64,000 nucleotides of DNA from REEB95 sp050729835 (GTDB lineage: Bacteria; Pseudomonadota; Alphaproteobacteria; ATCC43930; CGMCC-115725): NCBI GenBank assembly GCA_050729835.1, contig JBOHLS010000004.1, positions 1-64,000 of the forward strand, written 5' to 3'. The notes under the pieces are model-generated. The model was not told where the DNA came from. It worked only from the letters and a program-made list of their open reading frames with translations, and did no database searches. The position numbers were made by a program, and so were the translations under genes. Shown here in pieces: positions 1 to 9,490 of this stretch; within the stretch, counting starts at the first letter, position 1; every line of letters begins with the position of its first letter.

Positions 1-139
1 TGTACGAGAACATTCCGCCCTGATCGACAAACTTCCTGCGCATCCGTTTCCCCCAATCAACCTCTCTCGGAAGAGAATCATGATCAGGCATCGACGCACA
101 AAGGGTTTTTCAGCAAACTGCTAGAGCCGCGCGCTCCCC

Positions 140-1297
140 GTGCCGCGAAAGCTCGTTCTTCCGCTTGCGATCCTGTGGCTCGCCGGCATGGGCCTGCGCC
201 TCACGGTGCTGGCCGTGCCGCCGGTGATCCCGCTCATCCACGCCGACCTGCACATGAGCGAGACCGAGATTAGCACGCTGGGCGCGCTGCCGTCGTTGCT
301 CTTCGCCTTTGCCGCGGTGCCGGGCTCGCTCTTGATTGCGCGCGCTGGCGCGGTGCCGACGCTGGTTGCCGGGCTGGTCCTCACCGCGCTCGCCTCAGCG
401 GTGCGCGGCGCCGCCGGCGGCGTCGCGACGCTCTACCTCGCCACCGTGGCGATGGGCGCCGGCGTCGCCATCATGCAGCCGGCGCTGCCGCCGCTGGTGC
501 GCGCCTGGTGCCCCGACCGCGTCGGCTTCGCCACCGCGGTCTATACCAACGGGTTGCTGATCGGCGAGACGCTGCCGGTGGCCTTGACCCTGCCCGCCGT
601 GCTGCCGCTGGTCGGCGGCTGGCGCTGGAGTTTCGTCGTCTGGAGCGTGCCGGTGCTGTTGACCGGGCTGCTCGTCCTGGCGCTGGCGCCGCGCGACGCG
701 CATCTGCGCCTCGGCGCGCGCTGGCGCTGGTGGCCCGACTGGAAGGACCCGCTGGTCTGGCGCCTGGCCTTCATGCCGGGCGGGACCAACACCACCTATT
801 TCGCCACCAACACCTTCCTGCCCGATTACCTGCACGCCACCGGCGACAGCGGTTGGATCAGCGCGGCGCTGACCTCGCTCAATTTCTGCCAGCTGCCGGT
901 GTCGTTCGCCATGCTGGCGCTGGCCGAGAAGCTGGTGCGGCGGCACGCCGCCTATATCGTTCTGGCGGCGCTGGTGCTGGCGAGCGCCGCCGGACTCGCC
1001 TTCATGTCCGGTCCGTGGATCGTGGTGTGGTCGGGCGTCCTCGGCGGCGCCAATTCGGCAATGCTGGTGCTGATGCTGGCGCTGCCGCCGCTTTTGGCGC
1101 GGCCCGAGGACGTCCACCGCGTCACCGCCGCGATGTTCACCATCTCCTATCCGACGGCGGTGGTGTTTCCGATCCTTGCCGGCTTCGCCTGGGACGCGAG
1201 TTCCTGGCCGGGCTTCGCCTTCGCGCCGGCGGCGATTTCGGCGGTGGCGATTATCGCCCTGACGCCGACCATCGACTTCCATCGCAGCGCGCCCTGA
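140..1297 (+). CDS. MFS transporter, CynX/NimT-like
   Basis: A 385-residue, highly hydrophobic protein with about 12 predicted membrane segments. It reads as a major facilitator superfamily permease of the CynX/NimT type: the N-terminus 'LRLTVLAVPPVIPLIHADL' is typical of that family, whose members move small anions or nitroimidazole-like compounds. The substrate cannot be told from sequence. The start is a GTG at 140; no in-frame ATG lies further upstream in the window. The gene converges on glnD, separated by a palindromic repeat. No partner genes are visible because the left window edge is only 139 bases away. Confidence 0.8.
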   Translation: MPRKLVLPLAILWLAGMGLRLTVLAVPPVIPLIHADLHMSETEISTLGALPSLLFAFAAVPGSLLIARAGAVPTLVAGLVLTALASAVRGAAGGVATLYLATVAMGAGVAIMQPALPPLVRAWCPDRVGFATAVYTNGLLIGETLPVALTLPAVLPLVGGWRWSFVVWSVPVLLTGLLVLALAPRDAHLRLGARWRWWPDWKDPLVWRLAFMPGGTNTTYFATNTFLPDYLHATGDSGWISAALTSLNFCQLPVSFAMLALAEKLVRRHAAYIVLAALVLASAAGLAFMSGPWIVVWSGVLGGANSAMLVLMLALPPLLARPEDVHRVTAAMFTISYPTAVVFPILAGFAWDASSWPGFAFAPAAISAVAIIALTPTIDFHRSAP

Positions 1298-1314
1298 GGA
1301 GCTCCGCGCCCTCT

Positions 1315-1364
1315 CCTTCGAGACGCTTCTCTCCTCAGGATGAGGGTACGGGGCGTCTCGAAGG
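1315..1364. repeat. Palindromic repeat between convergent genes
   Basis: A perfect 12-base inverted repeat (CCTTCGAGACGC at 1315-1326, its complement at 1353-1364) encloses a 26-base centre containing CTCCTCAGGATGAGGG. It sits between the convergent MFS and glnD stops, where it can act as a bidirectional terminator-like hairpin. The arms resemble the dispersed 'cttcgagacgc…cctcaggatgagg' repeats of alphaproteobacterial genomes (recalled, not searched). Confidence 0.6.
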
Positions 1365-1372
1365 GAGCCGCG

Positions 1373-4129
1373 CTACTCGGCGGCGACGGTCGGATTCTGC
1401 GCCGGCTCTTCGGCCAGCGCCGCGAGCAGGCCCTCGCGGATGGTTTTGAGCCGGGTCTCGTCCTCGATCTTGTGGCCGAAGAGATCCTTCACGTAGAAGA
1501 CGTCGACCACCTTCTCGCCGTAAGTCGAGATCTTGGCGCTCGATATCTGCAGGTTGAGCCCGGTCAAGGCGCGCGTCACCTGGAACAGGAGGCCGGGTCG
1601 ATCGCGGCCGTTGACCTCGATGATGGTGTGGGTGCGACTCGCCGTGTTGTTGACGATGACGCGCGGCGGCACCGCGAGCGTGCGTGTCCGCGCCGGAATT
1701 GCTTGCGGCTTGGCGAGCTCGACATGCACCTTGATCGCGCCCGACAGCACGTCTTCGAGCGCCGCCGAAAGCCGCGCGAGCCGCTCCGGCTGGTCGAAGG
1801 CGCCGCCCGCCTGGTCCTGCACTGTGAGGGTGTCGAGCGCCATGCCGTTCTGCATGGTGAGAATCTTGGCGTCGACGATGTTGGCGCCGGCGATCGCCAG
1901 CGCGCCGGCGATGCGCGAGAACAGACCGGCGTGGTCGGCGGTGTAGAGCGTGACCTCGGTCACAGCGCGATGCGGATCGACGCGGGTCTCGACCATCAGC
2001 AGCTTGCCCTCGCGCTCGGCCGCGCGGACGAGATGCGCGTGCCGCGCCATGGCCTCGGGCTCGAACGACAGCCAGTAGAACGGATAGCCCTTGGCGACGA
2101 AGCTCTCGATGTCCTCGGGCGTGAAGTCGGCGAGCAGCTGCTTGACCGCCGCCTGCGCCGCGGCGATGCGCTGGTCGCGCGCTTCCTCGATCAGGCCGCC
2201 CGCCATCAGCTCGGCGGCGCGGTGATAGAGCTCGCGCAGCAACGTCGCCTTCCAGCCGTTCCACACCTTGGGTCCGACGGCACGGATGTCGACCACGGTG
2301 AGCAGCAACAGCAGCCTGAGGCGCTCGGGCGACTGTACGCAGGCGACGAAATCGGCGATCGTCTGCGGATCGTCGACGTCGAGCTTGAAGGCGGTCGCGC
2401 TCATCAGCAAATGCCAGCGCACCAGCCAGGCGACGGTCTCGGTCTCCTCGGCCGCGAGCCCGAGCCGCGGCCCGAGCCGCTGCGCCACCTCCTCGCCCAG
2501 GATCGAATGGTCGCCGCCGCGGCCCTTGGCGATGTCGTGGCAGAGCACGGCGAGATAGAGCGCGCGGCGCGAGGCGGCGTCGACCGTCGGCACCAGCGAG
2601 GTCGACAGCGGCAGCTCGTCGTCGAGCAGGCCCTTCTCGATCTTCGCCAGGATGCCGATGGCGAAGATGGTGTGCTCGTCGACGGTATAGATGTGATACA
2701 TGTCGTACTGCATCTGCGCCACGACGCGGCCGAAATCCGGGATGAAGCGGCCGAACACGCCGGCCTCGTTGAGGCGGCGCAGCGCAACCTCGGGGTCCTT
2801 GCGCGAGGTCAGGATTTCCATGAACAGGCGGTTGGCCTCGGGATCGGCGCGCAGATTGTTGTCGATCAGCCGCAGATTGTGCGTGATCAGGCGCAGCGCG
2901 TGCGGATGGATGTCGAGGTCGTGTTCCTCGGCAACGCGAAACAGGCGCAGCAGGTCGACGCGGTTGCGGCGGAAGGCGTCCTCGCCGTCGACGTCGATGC
3001 GGCCGCCTTCGACGACGAAGCCGTCGAGCTTCTTGGCGCCGCTGCCCCACGGCCGCCAGGCAAGCAGCGGCCGCGCCTTGTGCTCGGATTCGAGCACGGC
3101 GCAGATGATGCGCGTCAGATCGCCGACGTCTTTCGCCACCAGGAAATAGTGCTTCATGAAGCGCTCGACGCCGCGCGTGCCGGTATGATCGGTGTAGCCC
3201 ATGCGGCGGCCGATCTCGGCCTGGTGCTCGAAGGTCAGGCGGTCCTCGGCGCGGCCGGCGAGGAAATGCAGGTGGCAGCGCACCGTCCACAGGAAGTTCT
3301 GCGCCCGGGCGAAGCGCGCGGCCTCGTCCTCGGAGAACACGTCGAGCGCGACCAGCTTGGAAACGTCGTCGACGCGATAGGCGAACTTGGCGATCCAGAA
3401 CAGCGTGTGCAGGTCGCGCAGCCCGCCCTTGCCTTCCTTGACGTTGGGTTCGACCAGGTAGCGCGAATCGCCGAGGCGCTGGTGGCGCTCGTTGCGCTCG
3501 TCGAGCTTGTCCTTGACGTATTGCGCGGCGTTGCCCTTGACGATCTCGGCGTCGAACTTCGCCTTCAGGTCGTCGAAGATCTGCTGATCGCCCCAGATAT
3601 AGCGCGCCTCAAGGATCGCGGTGCGGATGGTGAGGTCGGCCTTGGCCTGGGCGATGGTCTCGGCGATCGAGCGCGTCGACTGGCCGACCTTGAGACCCAG
3701 ATCCCACAGTGCATAGAGCATGTATTCGACGACCTGCTCGGTATGCGGCGTCGCCTTGTAGGGCAGCAGGAACAGCAGATCGACGTCGGAATAGGGTGCG
3801 AGCTCGCCGCGGCCGTAGCCGCCGACCGCGACCACCGCCATGCGCTCGCCCGCAGTCGGATTGGCGACTGGATAGACGTGACCGACGGTGAAATCGTAGA
3901 GCACGCGGACGAGCTGATCCATCAGGAAGGACAGCGCGTGCGTCGCGTCGGTGCCCGAGCCGTTCTCGTCGAAGCGCTGGCGGATCTCGGCGCGGCCGGC
4001 GGCAAGCGCCGCCTTGAGGAAGGCGACGACGCGTTGCGGCGTGGGCGTACCGTTTTCGGCGAGTTCGTCGAGCTGCGCCAGAAGGGTGCGGCGGTCGACC
4101 ACCGCGCGCGGCCGGACAATCGTAGGCAT
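1373..4129 (-). CDS. glnD: [Protein-PII] uridylyltransferase / UMP-removing enzyme
   Basis: Bifunctional nitrogen sensor that uridylylates PII proteins when glutamine is low and removes UMP when glutamine is high. The 918-residue length fits the family. Order of domains: a nucleotidyltransferase domain with GGYGRGELAPYSDVD at about residues 102-116, a helical linker, an HD phosphohydrolase domain with CHDIAKGRGGDHS near residue 500, and two C-terminal ACT domains (the first around YTADHAGLFSRIAGAL, the second around VNGRDRPGLLFQVTRAL). It lies 53 bases downstream of mutS on the same strand and may be cotranscribed with it. Two amt genes later in the window are plausible downstream targets of the same nitrogen circuit, although no glnB/glnK is in this window. 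Confidence 0.97.
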   Translation of the reverse strand: MPTIVRPRAVVDRRTLLAQLDELAENGTPTPQRVVAFLKAALAAGRAEIRQRFDENGSGTDATHALSFLMDQLVRVLYDFTVGHVYPVANPTAGERMAVVAVGGYGRGELAPYSDVDLLFLLPYKATPHTEQVVEYMLYALWDLGLKVGQSTRSIAETIAQAKADLTIRTAILEARYIWGDQQIFDDLKAKFDAEIVKGNAAQYVKDKLDERNERHQRLGDSRYLVEPNVKEGKGGLRDLHTLFWIAKFAYRVDDVSKLVALDVFSEDEAARFARAQNFLWTVRCHLHFLAGRAEDRLTFEHQAEIGRRMGYTDHTGTRGVERFMKHYFLVAKDVGDLTRIICAVLESEHKARPLLAWRPWGSGAKKLDGFVVEGGRIDVDGEDAFRRNRVDLLRLFRVAEEHDLDIHPHALRLITHNLRLIDNNLRADPEANRLFMEILTSRKDPEVALRRLNEAGVFGRFIPDFGRVVAQMQYDMYHIYTVDEHTIFAIGILAKIEKGLLDDELPLSTSLVPTVDAASRRALYLAVLCHDIAKGRGGDHSILGEEVAQRLGPRLGLAAEETETVAWLVRWHLLMSATAFKLDVDDPQTIADFVACVQSPERLRLLLLLTVVDIRAVGPKVWNGWKATLLRELYHRAAELMAGGLIEEARDQRIAAAQAAVKQLLADFTPEDIESFVAKGYPFYWLSFEPEAMARHAHLVRAAEREGKLLMVETRVDPHRAVTEVTLYTADHAGLFSRIAGALAIAGANIVDAKILTMQNGMALDTLTVQDQAGGAFDQPERLARLSAALEDVLSGAIKVHVELAKPQAIPARTRTLAVPPRVIVNNTASRTHTIIEVNGRDRPGLLFQVTRALTGLNLQISSAKISTYGEKVVDVFYVKDLFGHKIEDETRLKTIREGLLAALAEEPAQNPTVAAE

Positions 4130-4182
4130 GGCGCCAGTTTACACGGGCCGGCGCATCCTGTCGCCCCGGACGGCCCCGCGAC

Positions 4183-6876
4183 TCAATCGCGCTGGTCGAG
4201 CAAGCCCTTGAGCTTATAGAGGAATTCGAGCGCGTCCTTGGGCGAGAGCTCGTCCGGACGCAGGCTTCTAAGCAACGCCTCGACCGGCGACGGGCCGGCG
4301 GCGGGGTTGGCCGGCGCCGCGGAGGTGAACAGCGGCAGGTCGTCGGCGAGCTTCGCCAGCTGGCCGCGCTGCTCGCCTTTCTCCAGCGTCGCCAGCACCG
4401 CCTCGGCGCGCGCCAGCACCGCCGGCGGCAGGCCCGCGAGCTTGGCGACGTGGATGCCGTAGGAGCGGTCGGCGGCGCCGGAAGCGACCTCGTGCAGGAA
4501 GACGACTTCACCCTGCCATTCCTTGACCCGCATGGTGCGGCAGGAAAGCTCGGCGAGCTTCGCCGCGAGCGCGGTCAGCTCGTGATAATGCGTGGCGAAC
4601 AGCGCGCGGCAGCGGTTGACGTCGTGCAGATGCTCGAGCGTCGCCCAGGCGATCGACAGCCCGTCGAAGGTCGCGGTGCCGCGGCCGATCTCGTCCAATA
4701 TCACGAGTGAGCGCGGCGTCGCCTGGTTGAGGATGGCCGCGGTCTCGACCATCTCGACCATGAAGGTCGAGCGGCCGCGCGCCAGATCGTCGGCGGCGCC
4801 GACGCGCGAGAACAGCCGGTCGACCACGCCGAGCGTCGCGGCCGCGGCCGGAACATAAGCGCCCATCTGGGCGAGGATGGCGATCAGCGCGTTCTGACGC
4901 AGGAAAGTGCTCTTGCCCGCCATGTTGGGCCCGGTCAAAAGCCACAGCCGCTGGCCCGGCTTGAGGTTGCAGTCGTTGGCGACGAATGGTTGGCCCGCGG
5001 CCGTGAGCGCGAGCTCGACCACCGGATGACGCCCGGCGCTGACCGCGAAGGCGTTGTCGTCGGCGATCGTCGGCCGGCAATAGTCGCGCTCGGCGGCGAG
5101 CTGGGCGTGCGACGCGGCGACGTCGAGCGCCGCCAACGCCGCCGCCGCGCGCTGGATCATCTCGGCGCGGGCGCGGGCCTCGCCGACGAGGTCGTCGAAA
5201 AGCTTCAATTCGAGCGCCAGCGCCTTGCCAGCCGCCGAGGCAATCTTGCTTTCGAACTCGGCGAGCTCGGTCGTGGCATAGCGCATCGACGAGGCGAGCG
5301 TCTGGCGATGGATGAATTGCGGTCCGAGCCTGCCGGCCCGCGCCGGCGTCACGTCGATGTGATAGCCCAACACGTTGTTGAAGCGGATCTTGAGCGAGGA
5401 TATGCCGGTTTCGCCGACATACCGCGCCTGGAGCTCGACGATAAGCCGCTTGCCGTCGTCCCGCAGCCGCCGCAGCGCGTCGAGCTCGGCGGCGTAGCCG
5501 GCGGCGATGAAGCCGCCGTCGCGCGCGGCAAGCGGCAGCTCGGCGGCCAGGGCGCGTATCAGACGGTCGACGAAGGTCGCATGCTCGCCCAGATCGCGCA
5601 CCGCGCCGACGATCAGCGCCGGCGTGGCGCCCGCAAGACGCGCGCGCAGCGCGGCGCTTTCACCGAGCGTGTCGCGCAAAGTCGCGAGATCGCGTGGGCC
5701 GCCGCGCCCAAGCGCCAAACGTGCCATGGCGCGCGCCAGGTCGCCGCAACGGCGCAGGATGGCGCGGACGTCGTCGCGCAGGCGCTCGTCGGCGTGGAAG
5801 CAAGCGACGGCGTCGAGCCGCGCCTCAATCGCCGCGCGCTCGGTCAGCGGCGCTGCCAGATGCTCGGCCAGGAGCCGCGCGCCGGTACCGGTCGCGGTGC
5901 GGTCGAGCGCCGCCAGCAGGCTGCCTTTGCGCTCACCGGCGAGCGTCTCGGTCAACTCGAGGTTGCGCCGCGTCGCCGGGTCGATCGCCATGAAGTCGCC
6001 GCCGGCGATCTGGCGCGGCGGCATCAGCGCCGGCAGCTTGCCCTGCTGCGTCAGCTCGACGTAATCCATGAGCGCGCCGGCGGCGGCGATCTCGGCGCGA
6101 GCGAAGGCGCCGAAGGCGTCGAGCGCCGCAACGCCGTAAAGCGCCTCGAGCCGCTTGCGGCCGTTGTCGGAATCGAAGCGCGGATTGGGCAGCGGCGTCA
6201 GCGCCGATTTCCAGTCGCCCAGCAGCTCGAACAGCGCCGGGCGCTGGACCAGTCTTTCAGGCAATAAAATCTCGCCGGGGGCGAGCCGAGCCAGCGTCGC
6301 GCCGAGGTCGCGGGCGGCGACGGCCTGGAGCGCGAAATCGCCGGTCGAGAGGTCGAGCCACGCGAGCGCCAGATCGCCTTGCGCCTCGGCCAGGGCGGCG
6401 AGGTAGTTGTTGTGCCGGGCATCGAGCAGATTGTCCTCGGTCAGCGTGCCGGGCGTGACGATGCGGACGACGGCGCGCTTCACCGGCGCCTTGCCGCCGC
6501 GCTTCCGGGCCTCGGCCGGGTCCTCGATTTGCTCACAAACGGCGACGCGGAAGCCCTGGCGGATGAGCCGGGCGAGATAGGCTTCCGCGGCGTGGACCGG
6601 CACGCCGCACATCGGGACGTCCTCGCCGTCGTGCTTGCCGCGCTTGGTTAGCGTGATGTCGAGCGCGCGCGAGGCCTTGGCGGCGTCGTCGAAGAACAGC
6701 TCGTAGAAATCGCCCATGCGATAGAACAGCAGGCAATCGGGATGGGCGCACTTGATCTCGAGATATTGCGCCATCAGCGGCGTGGCGTCGGCGGCCAGGC
6801 TGACCGAAGCGGCCGGCCGGCCGGCCGGCACCAGCGATTCGCGCGGCGCCTCGCTGGCCCGGGCTTTCTGCGTCAT
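4183..6876 (-). CDS. mutS: DNA mismatch repair protein MutS
   Basis: Recognises base mismatches and small loops and starts mismatch repair with MutL. At 897 residues it has the full domain set. The mismatch-binding N-terminus carries the Phe-X-Glu wedge (RMGDFYELFFDDA, near residue 55), followed by connector, lever and clamp regions. The C-terminal ABC-type ATPase has Walker A GPNMAGKSTFLRQ, a Walker B ending in VILDEIGRGTATFDG, and ATHYHELT. The start ATG at 6876 is followed by an unconserved Ala/Ser-rich stretch of about 30 residues, so a slightly later start cannot be excluded. It is divergent from phoR across a 129-base gap. Confidence 0.98.
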   Translation of the reverse strand: MTQKARASEAPRESLVPAGRPAASVSLAADATPLMAQYLEIKCAHPDCLLFYRMGDFYELFFDDAAKASRALDITLTKRGKHDGEDVPMCGVPVHAAEAYLARLIRQGFRVAVCEQIEDPAEARKRGGKAPVKRAVVRIVTPGTLTEDNLLDARHNNYLAALAEAQGDLALAWLDLSTGDFALQAVAARDLGATLARLAPGEILLPERLVQRPALFELLGDWKSALTPLPNPRFDSDNGRKRLEALYGVAALDAFGAFARAEIAAAGALMDYVELTQQGKLPALMPPRQIAGGDFMAIDPATRRNLELTETLAGERKGSLLAALDRTATGTGARLLAEHLAAPLTERAAIEARLDAVACFHADERLRDDVRAILRRCGDLARAMARLALGRGGPRDLATLRDTLGESAALRARLAGATPALIVGAVRDLGEHATFVDRLIRALAAELPLAARDGGFIAAGYAAELDALRRLRDDGKRLIVELQARYVGETGISSLKIRFNNVLGYHIDVTPARAGRLGPQFIHRQTLASSMRYATTELAEFESKIASAAGKALALELKLFDDLVGEARARAEMIQRAAAALAALDVAASHAQLAAERDYCRPTIADDNAFAVSAGRHPVVELALTAAGQPFVANDCNLKPGQRLWLLTGPNMAGKSTFLRQNALIAILAQMGAYVPAAAATLGVVDRLFSRVGAADDLARGRSTFMVEMVETAAILNQATPRSLVILDEIGRGTATFDGLSIAWATLEHLHDVNRCRALFATHYHELTALAAKLAELSCRTMRVKEWQGEVVFLHEVASGAADRSYGIHVAKLAGLPPAVLARAEAVLATLEKGEQRGQLAKLADDLPLFTSAAPANPAAGPSPVEALLRSLRPDELSPKDALEFLYKLKGLLDQRD

Positions 6877-7005
6877 ACGCGGAAGCTAGCACGCGATCAC
6901 CCGGCCGGGTACGCCCGCCGCATGCAACTGCCGCCGGCGGGCCGGAGAGGCTACACTGTCGGCCATGCGACCTGCCCGACATCAACGCCGTTCAGGCACC
7001 CCGCG

Positions 7006-8412
7006 ATGAATATGCTGACGCGCGTGCTGCTGGGCGGGCTGGCGACGGTGCTGCCGGCTTTCGCGGTGCTAGCCATTCTCGGGCTCGGCGGCTGGCTGGC
7101 GCCGGGCGCGGCGCTGGCGGCGGCGGCGGCGATCTATGCCGGTGTGACCCTGCTGCTCGCACCGCTGATCGGCGGCGTCGTCGGCGTGCGCGGCGCGCTC
7201 GACCACATGGCGGCGAACGAGCCCGCGCCCGAGATCCGCAGCCTGAGCCCGTCGGTGCGCGAGCTGTGGCTGGCGCTCGGCCGCTGGGCGCGGAGCGTGC
7301 GCGCCGAAATCCGTGCCCGCGACGCCGCGCTCGCATCGTCGCGCTCGGTGCTGGCGGCCCTGCCCGAACCGCTGCTGCTACTCGACGCCGACCGCCGCGT
7401 GGTGCGCGCCAACGCCGCCGCCACGGCGCTGTTCGGCGAGCGCATCGAGGGCCGCGACCTGGCCGGCGCGCTGCGCCATCCGTCGGTGCTGGCCGCGGCC
7501 GACCAGGTGCTCAAAGGCGAGTCGACGCGGGCCGCCGAGTTCGAGCTGACCAGTCCGGTCGAACGCCATTTGCGCGCCGTGGTGGCGCGGCTGATGCCCG
7601 AGGCCGAAGGCGCGGCCGCCGTCCTGGTGCTGCACGATCTGACCGAGTTGAAGCGCGCCGAGCGGTTGCGCGCCGACTTCGTCGCCAACGCCAGCCACGA
7701 GATCAGGACGCCGCTGGCGACGCTGGTCGGGTTCATCGAGACCCTGCGCGGCCCGGCGCGCGAGGACACCGCCGCGCGCGAACGCTTCCTCGGCATCATG
7801 GCCGAGCAGGGTGCGCGCATGACCCGGCTGGTCGAGGATCTGTTGTCGCTATCGCGCATCGAGATGAACGAGCACCAGGCGCCAACCGAGGCGGTGCAGA
7901 TCGAGAGCGTGTTGCGTCAGGCCGCCGATCCGCTGGAGCCGCGGGCGAAGGCGCGCGGCATGCGCTTCGTCTTCGACATCGCGCCCGACCTGCCGCCGGT
8001 CGCCGGCGATCCCGACGAGCTGGTGCAGGTGTTCCAGAACCTGTTCGATAACGCGCTCAAATACGGCGACGAGGGGACCGCGATCGAGGTGGTGGCGCGG
8101 CCCTCGACCAAGGCGCTGATCGGGACGCGGCCGGGCGAACGCGGCGCCGGCGTCGCAGTCGCCGTGCGCGACCACGGCGCCGGCATCGCGCACGAGCACA
8201 TTCCCCGGCTGACCGAACGCTTCTATCGCGTCGATGCCGCGCGCTCGCGGGCGCTGGGCGGCACCGGTCTCGGCCTCGCCATCGTCAAGCACATCGTCAG
8301 CCATCACCGCGGCGCTTTCGAGATCGACAGCGAGCTCGGCCAGGGCTCGGTTTTCACGGTCCATCTGCCGGTGGCGACTGCCCAGAAAATCCGAGCTGGA
8401 ACAGCGGCTTAG
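7006..8412 (+). CDS. phoR: Phosphate regulon sensor histidine kinase PhoR
   Basis: Membrane histidine kinase that controls PhoB according to phosphate transport activity. The chosen start gives MNMLTRVLLGG directly before two transmembrane helices (about residues 5-65). A PAS-like region (SRSVLAALPEPLLLLDADRR) precedes the HisKA H-box NASHEIRTPLATL. The HATPase part has the N-box NLFDNALKYG, a G1 region around VAVRDHGAGIAHEHIPRL and the G2 box GTGLGLAIVKHIV. The reading frame stays open upstream of 7006 without domain content, so the start was placed before the first helix; ATG at 7012 is equally possible. It heads the phoR–pstCAB–phoU–phoB cluster. Confidence 0.93.
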   Translation: MNMLTRVLLGGLATVLPAFAVLAILGLGGWLAPGAALAAAAAIYAGVTLLLAPLIGGVVGVRGALDHMAANEPAPEIRSLSPSVRELWLALGRWARSVRAEIRARDAALASSRSVLAALPEPLLLLDADRRVVRANAAATALFGERIEGRDLAGALRHPSVLAAADQVLKGESTRAAEFELTSPVERHLRAVVARLMPEAEGAAAVLVLHDLTELKRAERLRADFVANASHEIRTPLATLVGFIETLRGPAREDTAARERFLGIMAEQGARMTRLVEDLLSLSRIEMNEHQAPTEAVQIESVLRQAADPLEPRAKARGMRFVFDIAPDLPPVAGDPDELVQVFQNLFDNALKYGDEGTAIEVVARPSTKALIGTRPGERGAGVAVAVRDHGAGIAHEHIPRLTERFYRVDAARSRALGGTGLGLAIVKHIVSHHRGAFEIDSELGQGSVFTVHLPVATAQKIRAGTAA

Positions 8413-8437
8413 ATCAAAGGCACGCGATTCGGGACGG

Positions 8438-8481
8438 CTGTCATAAAAGCGCAATGAAAGGCGCGTAACCCTGTCGGACCG
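8438..8481 (+). promoter_or_regulatory. Pho box array (PhoB operator) ahead of pstC
   Basis: CTGTCATAAAAGCGCAAT at 8438-8455 closely matches the 18-base Pho box (CTGTCAT, four A/T, second 7-mer); the second half-site is degenerate. The 11-base period continues: CTGTCATAAAA, GCGCAATGAAA, GGCGCGTAACC, then CTGTCGGACCG. This suggests tandem PhoB dimers binding between phoR and pstC, 26 bases before the pstC start. It implies that pstCAB–phoU–phoB have their own phosphate-starvation promoter separate from phoR. Confidence 0.75.
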
Positions 8482-8506
8482 ACGAACGGAGAAGACAGGG
8501 AACATC

Positions 8507-9490
8507 GTGGAGGTTCGTTTGCACGGCCCGGCCGCCGCCGTGGGGCTCGCGCCCCGCGTGATGCGGCGCCAGCGCCTGGGCGATGCCCTGTTCCGCGGCC
8601 TGACCCGGAGCTTCGCAGTTGGCGTCCTGGTTCTGCTCGGCGCGGTGATCGCCGAGCTCGCCAGCGGCTCGGTTCCGGCTTTCCGCAAGTTCGGCCTCGC
8701 CTTCCTGGTCAGCGATGCCTGGAATCCCGTCAAGGAGAATTTCGGCGCGTTGCCGGCGATCTACGGCACGGTCACCAGCGCGCTGATCGCCATGCTGCTG
8801 GCGGTGCCGGTGGCCTTCGGCATCGCCGTCTTCTTGACCGAGCTTTGTCCGCCGGTGCTGCGCCGGCCCATTGGCGTCCTAGTCGAACTCTTGGCGGCGA
8901 TTCCCAGCATCATCTACGGCGTCTGGGGCCTGTTCGTGCTGGCGCCGGTGCTGCAGACGACGCTCGAACCGGCCTTGATCGACATCTTTGGAAGCGTCCC
9001 GGGCCTCGGTAGCCTGTTCCAAGGTCCGCCCTATGGCCTGGGCATGCTGACCGCCGGCCTGATCCTTTCGGTGATGGTGCTGCCGTTCATCGCCGCGGTG
9101 ATCCGCGACGTGTTCATGACCGTGCCGGCGATGTTGCGCGAAAGCGCCTATGGCATGGGCGCGACCACCGCCGAGGTGGTGCGCGCGATCGTCATCCCGC
9201 ATTCGCGCGTTGGCATCGTCGGCGCCGTGATGCTGGCCCTTGGCCGGGCGCTGGGCGAGACCATGGCGGTCACCTTCGTCATCGGCAACGCCCACCACAT
9301 CCGCGCGTCGCTGCTGGCGCCGGGCACGACGATCTCGGCGACGCTGGCCAACGAGTTCACCGAGGCGGTGAGCGACACCTATACCTCGTCGCTGATCGCG
9401 CTCGGCCTGATCCTCTTCGTCATCACCTTCATCGTCCTGGCCGTGGCCCAACTTCTGCTTTGGCGCCTGTCGGCGAGGGAGGGCGCATGA
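8507..9490 (+). CDS. pstC: Phosphate ABC transporter permease PstC
   Basis: One of the two membrane subunits of the high-affinity Pst phosphate importer. The 327-residue protein has six or so membrane helices and the binding-protein-dependent permease core. The loop that docks on the ATPase (EAA motif) is visible around SAYGMGATTAEVVRAIVIP and is followed by ALGRALGETMAVTFVIGNA, typical of PstC. The start is GTG at 8507; an in-frame ATG at residue 19 is an alternative. It overlaps pstA by four bases (ATGA). A PhoB operator lies immediately upstream. The periplasmic binding protein gene pstS, usually first in this operon, is absent. Confidence 0.95.
   Translation: MEVRLHGPAAAVGLAPRVMRRQRLGDALFRGLTRSFAVGVLVLLGAVIAELASGSVPAFRKFGLAFLVSDAWNPVKENFGALPAIYGTVTSALIAMLLAVPVAFGIAVFLTELCPPVLRRPIGVLVELLAAIPSIIYGVWGLFVLAPVLQTTLEPALIDIFGSVPGLGSLFQGPPYGLGMLTAGLILSVMVLPFIAAVIRDVFMTVPAMLRESAYGMGATTAEVVRAIVIPHSRVGIVGAVMLALGRALGETMAVTFVIGNAHHIRASLLAPGTTISATLANEFTEAVSDTYTSSLIALGLILFVITFIVLAVAQLLLWRLSAREGA

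Noticed and set aside
1..139. Tail of a reading frame (Y-E-N-I-P-P-stop at 3-23) entering from the left edge
   Set aside because: Six codons are too few to support a gene; could be chance.
1340..4219. Very long open frame on the plus strand opposite glnD
   Set aside because: Shadow of glnD codon bias in high-GC DNA; product is Arg/Asp/Val-rich with no domain.
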